A stretch of DNA of 5,899 bases from Gammaproteobacteria bacterium (GTDB taxonomy: Bacteria > Pseudomonadota > Gammaproteobacteria > SZUA-229): NCBI GenBank assembly GCA_029287815.1, contig JARFQK010000385.1:1-5899 (forward strand), written 5' to 3'. This document shows, in pieces, positions 1 to 5,899 of the stretch. The notes under the pieces were generated by a model. That model saw nothing but the letters and a program-made list of their open reading frames with translations, was not told where the DNA came from and did no database searches. How positions within the stretch are numbered: the stretch's first letter is position 1; each line of letters starts with the position of its first letter. The translations under genes and the position numbers were made by a program.

Positions 1-69
1 ATTGGCGGGCGCGAATGGCACCAGCCTCAATATACTGATTTTCTGCAAGCGCTGATCGACCATCAATGA
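1..69 (+). CDS. Possible C-terminal end of an unidentified protein (partial, 5' end outside window)
   Basis: Frame 1 is open from the left edge to a TGA at 67-69 and encodes 22 residues ending in LIDHQ. The other two plus frames close earlier, near 36 and 54. The short peptide has a believable protein composition (an aromatic and charged stretch followed by an amphipathic FLQALIDH helix), but it is too short to assign to a family. It would converge on groEL, with the groEL terminator lying between the two stops. An alternative is a minus-strand reading beginning near position 75 and running off the left edge, but that start has no visible ribosome binding site. The evidence is only an open frame at the edge of the window, so both the gene and its frame are uncertain. 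Confidence 0.35.
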   Translation: MGGREWHQPQYTDFLQALIDHQ

Positions 70-111
70 GCGCATCACATGTGGGCTGGAAGACCCAAGC
101 CGACAAATGCC

Positions 112-145
112 AAAAAAAAAAGCCCCGCTGTTTACAACGGGGCTT
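112..145 (-). terminator. Rho-independent terminator of the groES-groEL operon
   Basis: Read on the minus strand, an 8-base arm AAGCCCCG (145-138) and its exact complement CGGGGCTT (127-120) flank a 10-base loop. A run of ten T (121-112) follows and overlaps the foot of the stem. This is a textbook intrinsic terminator beginning about 28 bases after the groEL stop codon. The plus-strand side of the hairpin is followed by a mixed sequence and not by a T tract, so it should stop leftward transcription far better than rightward transcription. Confidence 0.93.
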
Positions 146-172
146 CTGCTCTAACGGCTCGGCTGGAGCAAC

Positions 173-1804
173 TTACATCATGCCGCCCATACCGCCCATG
201 TCGGGTGCACCTGCAGGCGCTTCTTCCTTCGGCAGCTCCGCAACCATACACTCGGTTGTGATCAGCAGGCCCGCAACCGAAGACGCGTTCTGCAGCGCCG
301 AACGGGTGACCTTGGTCGGGTCAAGGATACCCATCTGCACCATGTCACCATACTCGCCAGTCGCGGCATTGTAACCAAAGTTACCTTCACCATCAGCCAC
401 TTTGGCAAGCACAACCGAGGCTTCGTCACCGGCATTGGTCACGATCTGGCGCAGCGGATCTTCCATCGCACGCAGCGCGATACTGATACCGATGTCCTGA
501 TCGTGATTTTCACCCTTCAGATCCTTGATCGCCTGAATAGCACGGACAAGCGCTACGCCACCGCCAGGCACAATTCCCTCTTCGACAGCGGCGCGGGTCG
601 CGTGTAACGCGTCTTCGACACGCGCCTTTTTCTCTTTCATTTCAACTTCAGTCGCTGCACCGACCTTGATAACGGCAACGCCGCCAGCCAGTTTGGCCAC
701 GCGCTCCTGAAGTTTTTCGCGATCGTAGTCGGACGTGGCTTCTTCGATCTGCACGCGGATCTGCGCGACACGCCCTTCGATATCAGAAGGTTGGCCCGCA
801 CCGTCGACCAGTGTCGTGTTCTCTTTGCTGACCGTCACACGCTTGGCATTACCCAAATCCTCGAGCGTTGCTTTTTCCAGCGACAGACCCACTTCCTCAG
901 AGATCACGGTGCCACCGGTAAGAACAGCGATGTCCTCGAGCATGGCTTTGCGGCGATCACCGAAGCCTGGCGCCTTGACGGCTGCAACCTTTACGATGCC
1001 ACGCATGCTGTTGACCACCAGTGTCGCCAACGCTTCGCCTTCGACATCCTCGGCGATAATCAGCAGCGGCTTGCCGGCCTTAGCGACATTCTCCAGCACC
1101 GGCAGCAGATCTCGAATGTTGGAGACCTTCTTGTCGAACAAAAGGATGTACGGGTCTTCGAGCTCGGCACTCATGTTGTCCTGATTGTTGACAAAATAAG
1201 GGGACAAGTAGCCGCGATCGAACTGCATTCCCTCGACGATGTCCAGCTCATCAGCCAGCGAGGTACCTTCCTCGACGGTGATGACGCCTTCCTTACCTAC
1301 CTTGTCCATCGCATCGGCGATAATCTTGCCAACAGCGCTGTCCGAGTTGGCCGAAATGGTGCCGACCTGGGCTATGGCCTCACTGCTGTCACAGGGTTTG
1401 GACTGGCTCTGCAGTGATTCAACGGCCGCGAGCACGGCCTTGTCGACGCCCCGCTTCAGGTCCATTGGATTCATGCCGGCAGCGACCGACTTCATACCCT
1501 CGCGCACGATGCCCTGGGCCAACACCGTCGCGGTTGTGGTGCCGTCGCCAGCGACATCAGAAGTCTGCGACGAAACCTCCTTGACCATCTGCGCGCCCAT
1601 ATTCTCAAACTTGTCTTCAAGCTCGATTTCCTTTGCTACCGAAACGCCGTCTTTGGTCACGGTCGGCGCCCCGAAGGCTTTTTCCAGAACGACATTGCGG
1701 CCTTTAGGACCCAGTGTGACCTTGACCGCGTTAGCGAGCGTGTTGACACCTTTGATCATATGACTGCGGGCGTCATCACTAAATCTTACGTCTTTAGCTG
1801 ACAT
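173..1804 (-). CDS. groEL: GroEL, 60 kDa group I chaperonin
   Basis: The 543-residue protein is the large chaperonin subunit. It forms two stacked heptameric rings in the cytoplasm and folds substrate proteins in an ATP-driven cycle under the GroES lid. The phosphate-binding loop GDGTTTAT lies at residues 86-93, with D87 at the position of the catalytic Asp. VEDALHATRAAVEEG, around residue 400, carries the second ATPase Asp (E. coli D398), and GGGVAL follows. Compared from memory, it aligns to E. coli GroEL without gaps up to the tail, so the equatorial, intermediate and apical limits of the family apply directly. The tail has only two GGM units (MGGMGGMM), making the protein five residues shorter than E. 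coli's 548. The ATG at 1804 has an AGAGGA ribosome site (1817-1812) seven bases upstream. It lies 32 bases after the groES stop and is cotranscribed with groES. The identification is certain. Confidence 0.99.
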   Translation of the reverse strand: MSAKDVRFSDDARSHMIKGVNTLANAVKVTLGPKGRNVVLEKAFGAPTVTKDGVSVAKEIELEDKFENMGAQMVKEVSSQTSDVAGDGTTTATVLAQGIVREGMKSVAAGMNPMDLKRGVDKAVLAAVESLQSQSKPCDSSEAIAQVGTISANSDSAVGKIIADAMDKVGKEGVITVEEGTSLADELDIVEGMQFDRGYLSPYFVNNQDNMSAELEDPYILLFDKKVSNIRDLLPVLENVAKAGKPLLIIAEDVEGEALATLVVNSMRGIVKVAAVKAPGFGDRRKAMLEDIAVLTGGTVISEEVGLSLEKATLEDLGNAKRVTVSKENTTLVDGAGQPSDIEGRVAQIRVQIEEATSDYDREKLQERVAKLAGGVAVIKVGAATEVEMKEKKARVEDALHATRAAVEEGIVPGGGVALVRAIQAIKDLKGENHDQDIGISIALRAMEDPLRQIVTNAGDEASVVLAKVADGEGNFGYNAATGEYGDMVQMGILDPTKVTRSALQNASSVAGLLITTECMVAELPKEEAPAGAPDMGGMGGMM

Positions 1805-1836
1805 TATGTTTTCCTCTTCACTCTCTCTGATTTAAA

Positions 1837-2127
1837 TTACGCTGCAAGAACACCCAGGATGTCTTCTTCCTTCATGATCAGCACGTCTTCACCATCCACT
1901 TTGATTTCTGTACCGGAATACTTTCCGAACAGAACCTGATCACCGACTTTCACATCCAGTGCGCGGACTTCACCACTGTCTGTAAGCTTTCCGTTGCCCA
2001 CAGCCACAATTTCTCCGCGCTGGGGTTTTTCTGCTGCCGAATCGGGGATCACAATCCCGCCAGCACTGGTACGCTCTTCTTCCATACGCTTGACCACAAC
2101 ACGGTCGTGTAAGGGACGTATATTCAT
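1837..2127 (-). CDS. groES: GroES, 10 kDa co-chaperonin
   Basis: The 96-residue protein is the heptameric lid that caps GroEL and closes the folding chamber. It begins MNIRPLHDRVVVKR, the typical first beta strand. The mobile loop, at about residues 16-34, contains the GroEL-contacting GGIVI segment followed by PDSAAEKP. The core motifs GEIVAVG, VGDQVLFGKYSG and the terminal DILGVL are all present, and the length is normal for the family (about 95-97). The ATG at 2127 has an AGAGGA ribosome site (2142-2137) nine bases upstream. It is the first gene of the groES-groEL operon; the CIRCE operator ends 22 bases before its start codon, inside the predicted 5' untranslated leader. Confidence 0.99.
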   Translation of the reverse strand: MNIRPLHDRVVVKRMEEERTSAGGIVIPDSAAEKPQRGEIVAVGNGKLTDSGEVRALDVKVGDQVLFGKYSGTEIKVDGEDVLIMKEEDILGVLAA

Positions 2128-2149
2128 TGAGTTATATCCTCTTCAAAAA

Positions 2150-2176
2150 TTAGCACTCTAACCAAGTGAGTGCTAA
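2150..2176 (-). promoter_or_regulatory. CIRCE operator (HrcA binding site) of groESL
   Basis: TTAGCACTC (2150-2158), a nine-base spacer (2159-2167) and GAGTGCTAA (2168-2176) form a perfect 9-9-9 inverted repeat identical to the consensus CIRCE element. In the bacteria where it has been studied, CIRCE is bound by the repressor HrcA, whose activity depends on GroEL, so that unfolded protein relieves repression. Here it overlaps the last base of the putative -10 box and the predicted transcription start. It would therefore block initiation when bound and form part of the mRNA leader when transcribed. hrcA itself is not in this window. Confidence 0.96.
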
Positions 2177-2203
2177 TGATAACGACGAAAGTATCACAGT
2201 CAA
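2176..2203 (-). promoter_or_regulatory. Putative vegetative (sigma-70-type) promoter of groESL
   Basis: On the minus strand, TTGACT (2203-2198) matches the -35 consensus at five of six bases. A 16-base spacer separates it from TATCAT (2181-2176), which matches the -10 consensus at four of six. Initiation would fall about 6-8 bases further on, inside the CIRCE element, the usual geometry for HrcA-controlled promoters. The CCCCAT-like -10 expected of a sigma-32 heat-shock promoter is absent at the corresponding distance, although CTTGAC around the -35 could resemble half of one. The assignment is by consensus inspection only. Confidence 0.72.
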
Positions 2204-2353
2204 GACCCTTTCTGCTCTGCAGAGGCGTCTGTTGCCATGAATGCCAGAAACAGTGGGGTCGCGAAAAAGAATTACAAGGCCTGATATGGAATTTTTGTGC
2301 GCGGGTCGATCGTATTCCTCGAACAAACCGAAAAACGGCCACAGAAACGCGGC

Positions 2354-2818
2354 TCAGTCATCGCGATGGAATTCACCCTCGATCGTGCGCCCTCGCTCGT
2401 TCGACTGCTCGCGAAAGCCGGAATGGTACTCATACGGCGACTGACGGTGGAAGCCCTGCACATGGACCGAGGAGTGACTCAACAAATAGCGTATCATCGC
2501 CCGTCGGGTCACGGGTAGCATACACATGAAACCGAACGTGTCGGTCATGAATCCGGGCGTGATCAACAAGGCGCCACCGATCGCCAGCATGACGCCCTCC
2601 ATCATTTCCATCGCCGGCAGGGTGCCCATCGCCATATTCTGGCGTGCCCGATTAAGCGTACTAAAGCCCTGAATCCTGAGCAAACTCACGCCGATCACGG
2701 CAGTCAACAGGACCAGCAATACGGTCCACAAAGCGCCAATAACGCCACCAACTTCTATAATGAGATACAACTCAACCAGTGGCACGACGATAAAGAGAAG
2801 CGGCCAAATTCGTAACAT
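2354..2818 (-). CDS. fxsA: FxsA family inner-membrane protein
   Basis: The 154-residue protein belongs to the FxsA family, named from an E. coli gene whose overexpression suppresses F-plasmid exclusion of phage T7. Its normal cellular role is not established. Hydrophobic segments lie at about residues 4-22 (with PLVELYLIIEVG), 25-46, and 74-102 (containing ITPGFMTDTFG). The family features GxxITPGxxTD and a hydrophilic cytoplasmic-looking tail ending near IEGEF are present, and the length is typical. The tail from residue 110 is polar and His/Arg/Glu-rich. The ATG at 2818 is preceded by a weak AGAGT (2832-2828) at nine bases. It sits upstream of groES in the same direction, as in many gammaproteobacteria. 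No convincing terminator follows, so some readthrough into groESL is possible, but groESL has its own promoter. Confidence 0.93.
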   Translation of the reverse strand: MLRIWPLLFIVVPLVELYLIIEVGGVIGALWTVLLVLLTAVIGVSLLRIQGFSTLNRARQNMAMGTLPAMEMMEGVMLAIGGALLITPGFMTDTFGFMCMLPVTRRAMIRYLLSHSSVHVQGFHRQSPYEYHSGFREQSNERGRTIEGEFHRDD

Positions 2819-2918
2819 AATGATTTTACTCTGTTAATATTCCGTGCACTGAGCGACCGCGCAGCGGGCAGTCTAACCAACGGATCTAACTAACCCCTAC
2901 TTTGTCATAAAACAAGTC
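2819..2918. other. Divergent spacer between fxsA and dsbD
   Basis: This 100-base gap must carry the start signals for fxsA (leftward) and dsbD (rightward), but I find no good -35/-10 pair on either strand. Close to dsbD, ACTTTGT (2899-2905) and ACAAGT (2912-2917) can pair with one bulged T around CATAAA. This forms a small weak hairpin directly against the ATG, where a Shine-Dalgarno sequence would be expected. The cutA gene often found between fxsA and dsbD in related genomes is absent here. Confidence 0.4.
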
Positions 2919-4778
2919 ATGAAGCGCATAAAAAACCAATTTCTAGCCTTGCTGCTGGCAGTGGCAACCTTCTGGATCTCACAACCCGTACTGGCCGTCG
3001 ATGATTTCCTCGATGATCTTGGGCTCGGCGGCGACGATGATATCCTCGAGGTCGACGAGGCATTCCAGCTGAGTACCGAATTCGAATCCGATCGCGTCAT
3101 TGCGCGCTGGGTAATCGCGGAGGGTCATTACCTCTACCAGGACAAGATGGACATCGTCTCTACCATGGATGGCATCAAGACTGCCCCGCTAGAGATGTCA
3201 CCCGGCGAGGAAAAGCACGACGCGATATTCAACAAGCTGCTCTACGTCTATCACGATCAGGCAGAGGTCGCATTACCGATCATCGCTACTGATGGCGTCG
3301 AAGAGGCGGTTTTCAAGGTCAAGTATCAAGGCTGCTCGGAGATCTCCGGGATCTGTTATCCACCACAAACGCGCGAGGTCAAACTGCGTTTACCCGAGGT
3401 GATCGGCACGGCCCAGGCCGAACCACCGGCCCAAAGCGCATCGAATGTCACAGATGCTGCTGTGGTATCGGAACAAGATCGCATCGCCGACAAGTTGAGA
3501 CAAGGCAACACCTGGCTGATTGTGCTGGCGTTCTTCGGTTTCGGGCTATTATTGGCATTGACCCCGTGTGTATTTCCGATGATTCCCATCCTGATGGGCA
3601 TCATTGTTGGTCAGGGCGAAAACCAGACTATGCGAAGCACATTTATGCTGTCGCTGATTTACGTGCTGGCGATGGCGCTGACCTACACCGTTGTCGGGGT
3701 TCTGGTTGGTCTGTCGGGCGAGAACATCCAGGCATGGTTCCAGGACCCTTGGATCATCAGCGCTTTCGTTGCGATCTTTATTGCCCTGTCGTTCTCGATG
3801 TTTGGCTTCTATGAATTGCAGGTGCCAGCCTCGATTCAGAGCAAGCTCACCCAGATCAGCAACAGCCAGCAAGGCGGCACGCTGACCGGTGTCGCTGTAA
3901 TGGGCTTTTTGTCGGCGCTGATCGTTGGCCCGTGCGTGACCGCGCCGCTGGTCGGCGTTTTGATCTTTATTGCTGAAACCGGTGATGCAGTGCTCGGCGG
4001 GCTCGCGCTGTTCGCACTCAGCATGGGCATGGGCGCTCCATTGCTGGCAATCGGTGCGTCTGCCGGCAAGCTGCTACCTAAAGCTGGGCCCTGGATGGAT
4101 GCGGTCAAGGCGGTATTCGGTGTGCTACTGCTTGCGTTGGGCATCTGGATGCTGGAGCGCGTCGCACCGCCCGTGCTGACGATGGCCTTGTGGGCGGCTT
4201 TGCTGATCGTCTCTGCGGTCTACATGGGCGCTCTCGACAAGCTGCCGGAAGGTGCCTCCGGCTGGCGCAAGCTGTGGAAAGGCATTGGCCTGCTGCTCCT
4301 GGTCTACGGTATCATCCTGATGATTGGATTGGCCTCCGGCGGCCGCAACGTGTTCAATCCACTCAAGGGCATCGCGATTTCTGGCGGCACCACCGTCGAA
4401 CAGAGCGCGCACCTGCCGTTCGAGCAAATCAAAGGGCTGGACGGCTTCAACGCGGCGCTCGCTGCAGCCACAGCGCAGCGCAAGACCGTGATGCTGGACT
4501 TTTATGCCGATTGGTGCGTATCGTGTAAGGAGATGGAAGCTTTTACCTTCTCCGATCCAGCCGTTCAGCAGGCCCTTGCCGACAGCGTGTTGCTGAAGGC
4601 TGACGTGACGCCTAATGACGCGCAAGATAAAGCACTCACCAAACACTTCGGCATTGTCGGCCCACCCGCAATTATGTTCTTCGACAAGGATGGCAATGAG
4701 CGCAGGAATTTCCGCCTGTTTGGTTTTGTCCCGGCCGACGAGTTCCGCGCCCACGTCGAACTTGCGTTGCGAGATTGA
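2919..4778 (+). CDS. dsbD: DsbD, thiol:disulfide interchange protein (transmembrane electron conduit)
   Basis: The 619-residue, three-domain DsbD moves reducing equivalents from cytoplasmic thioredoxin to periplasmic thiol proteins. A signal peptide (residues 1-26, ending VLA before VDD) precedes an acidic stretch and the periplasmic alpha domain (about 45-160), which has YLYQDKM and the cysteine pair C139/C146 in QGCSEISGICYPP. A membrane domain of about eight helices (198-472) holds the buried pair C217 (LTPCVFPMIP) and C339 (VGPCVTAP). The C-terminal thioredoxin-like gamma domain (about 500-619) has C533/C536 in DWCVSCKEME and a likely cis-Pro at P583. All six catalytic cysteines are present, so the protein should be functional. 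The alpha-domain pair is spaced CX6C, one residue more than in E. coli. The ATG at 2919 is supported by the signal peptide but has no clear Shine-Dalgarno. The TlpA-like gene starts 28 bases after its stop. Confidence 0.97.
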   Translation: MKRIKNQFLALLLAVATFWISQPVLAVDDFLDDLGLGGDDDILEVDEAFQLSTEFESDRVIARWVIAEGHYLYQDKMDIVSTMDGIKTAPLEMSPGEEKHDAIFNKLLYVYHDQAEVALPIIATDGVEEAVFKVKYQGCSEISGICYPPQTREVKLRLPEVIGTAQAEPPAQSASNVTDAAVVSEQDRIADKLRQGNTWLIVLAFFGFGLLLALTPCVFPMIPILMGIIVGQGENQTMRSTFMLSLIYVLAMALTYTVVGVLVGLSGENIQAWFQDPWIISAFVAIFIALSFSMFGFYELQVPASIQSKLTQISNSQQGGTLTGVAVMGFLSALIVGPCVTAPLVGVLIFIAETGDAVLGGLALFALSMGMGAPLLAIGASAGKLLPKAGPWMDAVKAVFGVLLLALGIWMLERVAPPVLTMALWAALLIVSAVYMGALDKLPEGASGWRKLWKGIGLLLLVYGIILMIGLASGGRNVFNPLKGIAISGGTTVEQSAHLPFEQIKGLDGFNAALAAATAQRKTVMLDFYADWCVSCKEMEAFTFSDPAVQQALADSVLLKADVTPNDAQDKALTKHFGIVGPPAIMFFDKDGNERRNFRLFGFVPADEFRAHVELALRD

Positions 4779-4806
4779 GGTCAGTGATGCGAAGTGGGAT
4801 ATTGAA

Positions 4807-5370
4807 ATGAAGCGAACCGTCATTTTTGCCTTAGCTCTCGTCGTTGCCGGTGTAGCCGGCTTCATGCTGCAACGTTATCTGACCCCGGAAAGCGATACCG
4901 ACCCCCGGAGCACCGCGATTGAGGCCGCGTCCAGTGCGGCAGTCGGCAGCACCCGGCCGGAATTCGCGATGATCGATATCAACGGCGACATGCGCAACAT
5001 CAGCGACTGGGAAGGCCAGGTTATTCTGCTGAATTTCTGGGCCACGTGGTGCCCGCCCTGCCTGAGGGAGATCCCTCATTTCATAGAAGTCCAGCAACAG
5101 CTTGAAAGCCATGGCTTTCAGATCGTCGGGATCGCGGTTGATGATCAGGACGCCGTGACAGAATTCGTCGACGAAATGTCAATCAACTATCCGATCATGG
5201 CGGGCGAAGTCGAAGCCATTGAGCTATCGAAAAAATACGGCAACAGCATTGGCGGCCTTCCTTACACTGCTTTCATCGACAGAAACGGCATCATCACGCA
5301 TACCATCACGGGCGAGCTCAGCGAGGAAAGATTGATCTCGATTCTGCGGGAGCTGGGCCTGAGCCTCTGA
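4807..5370 (+). CDS. TlpA/ResA-like membrane-anchored thioredoxin-fold protein
   Basis: This is a periplasmic thioredoxin-fold protein of 187 residues. A single hydrophobic segment (about residues 4-21), with no clear cleavage site, should anchor it in the inner membrane. A short Ala/Ser/Asp-rich linker leads to the fold (about 50-187), which contains LLNFWATWCPPC with the active-site pair C82/C85, IPHF, IVGIAVDD, and the cis-Pro loop GGLPYTAFID (P142). WCPPC and the overall pattern are typical of the TlpA/ResA/CcmG class, which reduces disulfides in apocytochrome c or other exported proteins. Which substrate applies here cannot be told. The frame stays open upstream into dsbD, but the ATG at 4807 is chosen because it gives the membrane anchor and has GTGGGA eight bases upstream. 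It is probably cotranscribed with dsbD, which could supply its electrons. Confidence 0.92.
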   Translation: MKRTVIFALALVVAGVAGFMLQRYLTPESDTDPRSTAIEAASSAAVGSTRPEFAMIDINGDMRNISDWEGQVILLNFWATWCPPCLREIPHFIEVQQQLESHGFQIVGIAVDDQDAVTEFVDEMSINYPIMAGEVEAIELSKKYGNSIGGLPYTAFIDRNGIITHTITGELSEERLISILRELGLSL

Positions 5371-5379
5371 CGCCCGCAT

Positions 5380-5422
5380 TTCTCACCAGGATCACGGGAG
5401 CAGCAGGCTGGCCTGGCGAGAA
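5380..5422. repeat. Imperfect 11-base inverted repeat downstream of the thioredoxin gene
   Basis: TTCTCACCAGG (5380-5390) pairs with CCTGGCGAGAA (5412-5422) at ten of eleven positions (one A-C mismatch) around a 21-base loop. It starts nine bases after the stop codon of the TlpA-like gene. There is no T tract on either side, so it is not a standard intrinsic terminator. It could be a 3'-end-protecting hairpin or part of a Rho-dependent end, or it may be chance. The rest of the 5371-5545 spacer shows no gene and no convincing promoter. Confidence 0.5.
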
Positions 5423-5545
5423 CAGCGGGTCAAGTCTGGACATTCTGCAAGTTCGCAGCCATATCTCACGAATAGTGGACAGTTAGGCCAGTTTTATGCA
5501 CAATTGGCGACAACAACCGCTGTGGCAGTTAACAATAACAACCAT

Positions 5546-5899
5546 ATGCCTGATCTGCTCGTCATCAACGGCCCGAATTTGAATCTGCTGGGAGTTCGAG
5601 AACCCGAACATTACGGAGCGGATTCGCTGGAGAGCATCGAGCATCGACTGACAGAACTGGCCTCGGCTCGCGGCTTCACGCTGACTTCTGTTCAGAGCAA
5701 CTCGGAAGCAGAGCTGATCGACCAGGTTCACCAGGCAAGGCTGCAGGGGGTTCGCTTCATATTGATCAATCCGGCAGCGTTTACGCATACCAGCGTGGCA
5801 CTGCGCGACGCCTTGAGTGCCGTGGAGATTCCATTCATCGAGATCCACCTCTCCAATGTGCATGCACGTGAAGCTTTTCGAGAAAATTCTTATTTCTCG
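5546..5899 (+). CDS. aroQ: AroQ, type II 3-dehydroquinate dehydratase (partial, 3' end outside window)
   Basis: The first 118 residues of type II dehydroquinase are present (the family is usually about 145-150). This cytoplasmic, dodecameric enzyme removes water from 3-dehydroquinate in the shikimate pathway towards aromatic amino acids. The diagnostic start LLVINGPNLNLLG, the flexible-loop R18 and catalytic Y23 (REPEHYG), the substrate-binding INPAAFTHTSVALRDAL (N75), the catalytic H101 in EIHLSNVHARE, and R112 (FRENSYFS) are all visible. The ATG at 5546 matches the usual family start. No Shine-Dalgarno is visible before it, and an in-frame GTG at 5522 would only add eight Asn-rich residues. 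The frame is open to the last base. The neighbourhood suggests accB and accC follow outside the window (inference). Confidence 0.97.
   Translation, partial: MPDLLVINGPNLNLLGVREPEHYGADSLESIEHRLTELASARGFTLTSVQSNSEAELIDQVHQARLQGVRFILINPAAFTHTSVALRDALSAVEIPFIEIHLSNVHAREAFRENSYFS

Noticed and set aside
735..1763. Three long plus-strand open frames inside groEL (149, 208 and 174 codons)
   Set aside because: They mirror the highly conserved groEL coding sequence, have Ser/Thr-rich or otherwise unnatural composition, and no family features.
2124..2342. A 72-codon minus-strand frame running through the groES promoter and CIRCE and overlapping the groES start
   Set aside because: It contains the operator and promoter of groES within it, has no ribosome site, and encodes a peptide without recognisable features.
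2315..2353. Possible terminator after fxsA (T-rich stretch with CCGTTTTTCGG)
   Set aside because: The only pairing is a three-base stem around five T, too weak for an intrinsic terminator.
2241..2529. Several short plus-strand frames opposite the fxsA 3' end and the fxsA-groES spacer
   Set aside because: They are antisense shadows of fxsA with no start signals; the Ser/Arg-rich products look non-coding.
4615..4806. N-terminal extension of the TlpA-like protein into dsbD
   Set aside because: The extension translates dsbD coding sequence in another frame and would bury the hydrophobic anchor; the ATG at 4807 has a plausible ribosome site.
4125..4865. Long antisense open frame (246 codons) opposite the end of dsbD and the start of the thioredoxin gene
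   Set aside because: It lies wholly opposite two confidently identified genes, has no ribosome site or recognisable domain, and is rich in His/Arg/Gln as expected from reading GC-rich coding DNA backwards.
5483..5863. A 126-codon minus-strand frame opposite aroQ
   Set aside because: It is antisense to a clearly conserved enzyme gene, with no ribosome site or domain.

Overview
The window looks like an ordinary chromosomal segment of a gammaproteobacterium, moderately GC-rich and not enteric. Three things support this: a group I GroEL that aligns to the E. coli protein from memory without gaps up to its tail; the order fxsA-groES-groEL; and a dsbD-thioredoxin-aroQ block that resembles the dsbD/aroQ/accBC neighbourhood of Pseudomonas and Chromatiales-like genomes. 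A perfect CIRCE operator before groES and a type II (AroQ) dehydroquinase, instead of the type I enzyme of E. coli, argue against Enterobacterales. Species cannot be told from this sequence.

Layout. Bases 1-69 hold what may be the last 22 codons of an unidentified plus-strand gene. A strong minus-strand intrinsic terminator (112-145) follows and ends the chaperonin operon. On the minus strand, read right to left, come fxsA (2818-2354), a 226-base gap with a vegetative-type promoter and a CIRCE operator (2203-2150), groES (2127-1837) and groEL (1804-173). A 100-base divergent spacer (2819-2918) separates fxsA from the plus-strand genes: dsbD (2919-4778), a membrane-anchored TlpA/ResA-like thioredoxin (4807-5370), a 175-base spacer with an imperfect 11-base inverted repeat (5380-5422), and aroQ (from 5546, cut by the right edge after 118 codons).

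How the genes work together. The left half is the cytoplasmic folding machine: GroEL14 with its GroES7 lid, very probably repressed by HrcA at CIRCE and relieved by heat or unfolded-protein load. No sigma-32-type promoter is visible next to the operator. The right half concerns thiol redox in the periplasm. DsbD carries electrons from cytoplasmic thioredoxin across the inner membrane, and the TlpA-like protein encoded 28 bases downstream is a plausible recipient, for example for cytochrome c maturation or reductive repair. aroQ is a shikimate-pathway gene; in related genomes it is commonly followed by accB and accC, which lie outside this window if present. I found no mobile element, CRISPR array, tRNA, rRNA or evidently new system; the most informative element is the regulatory region of groESL.
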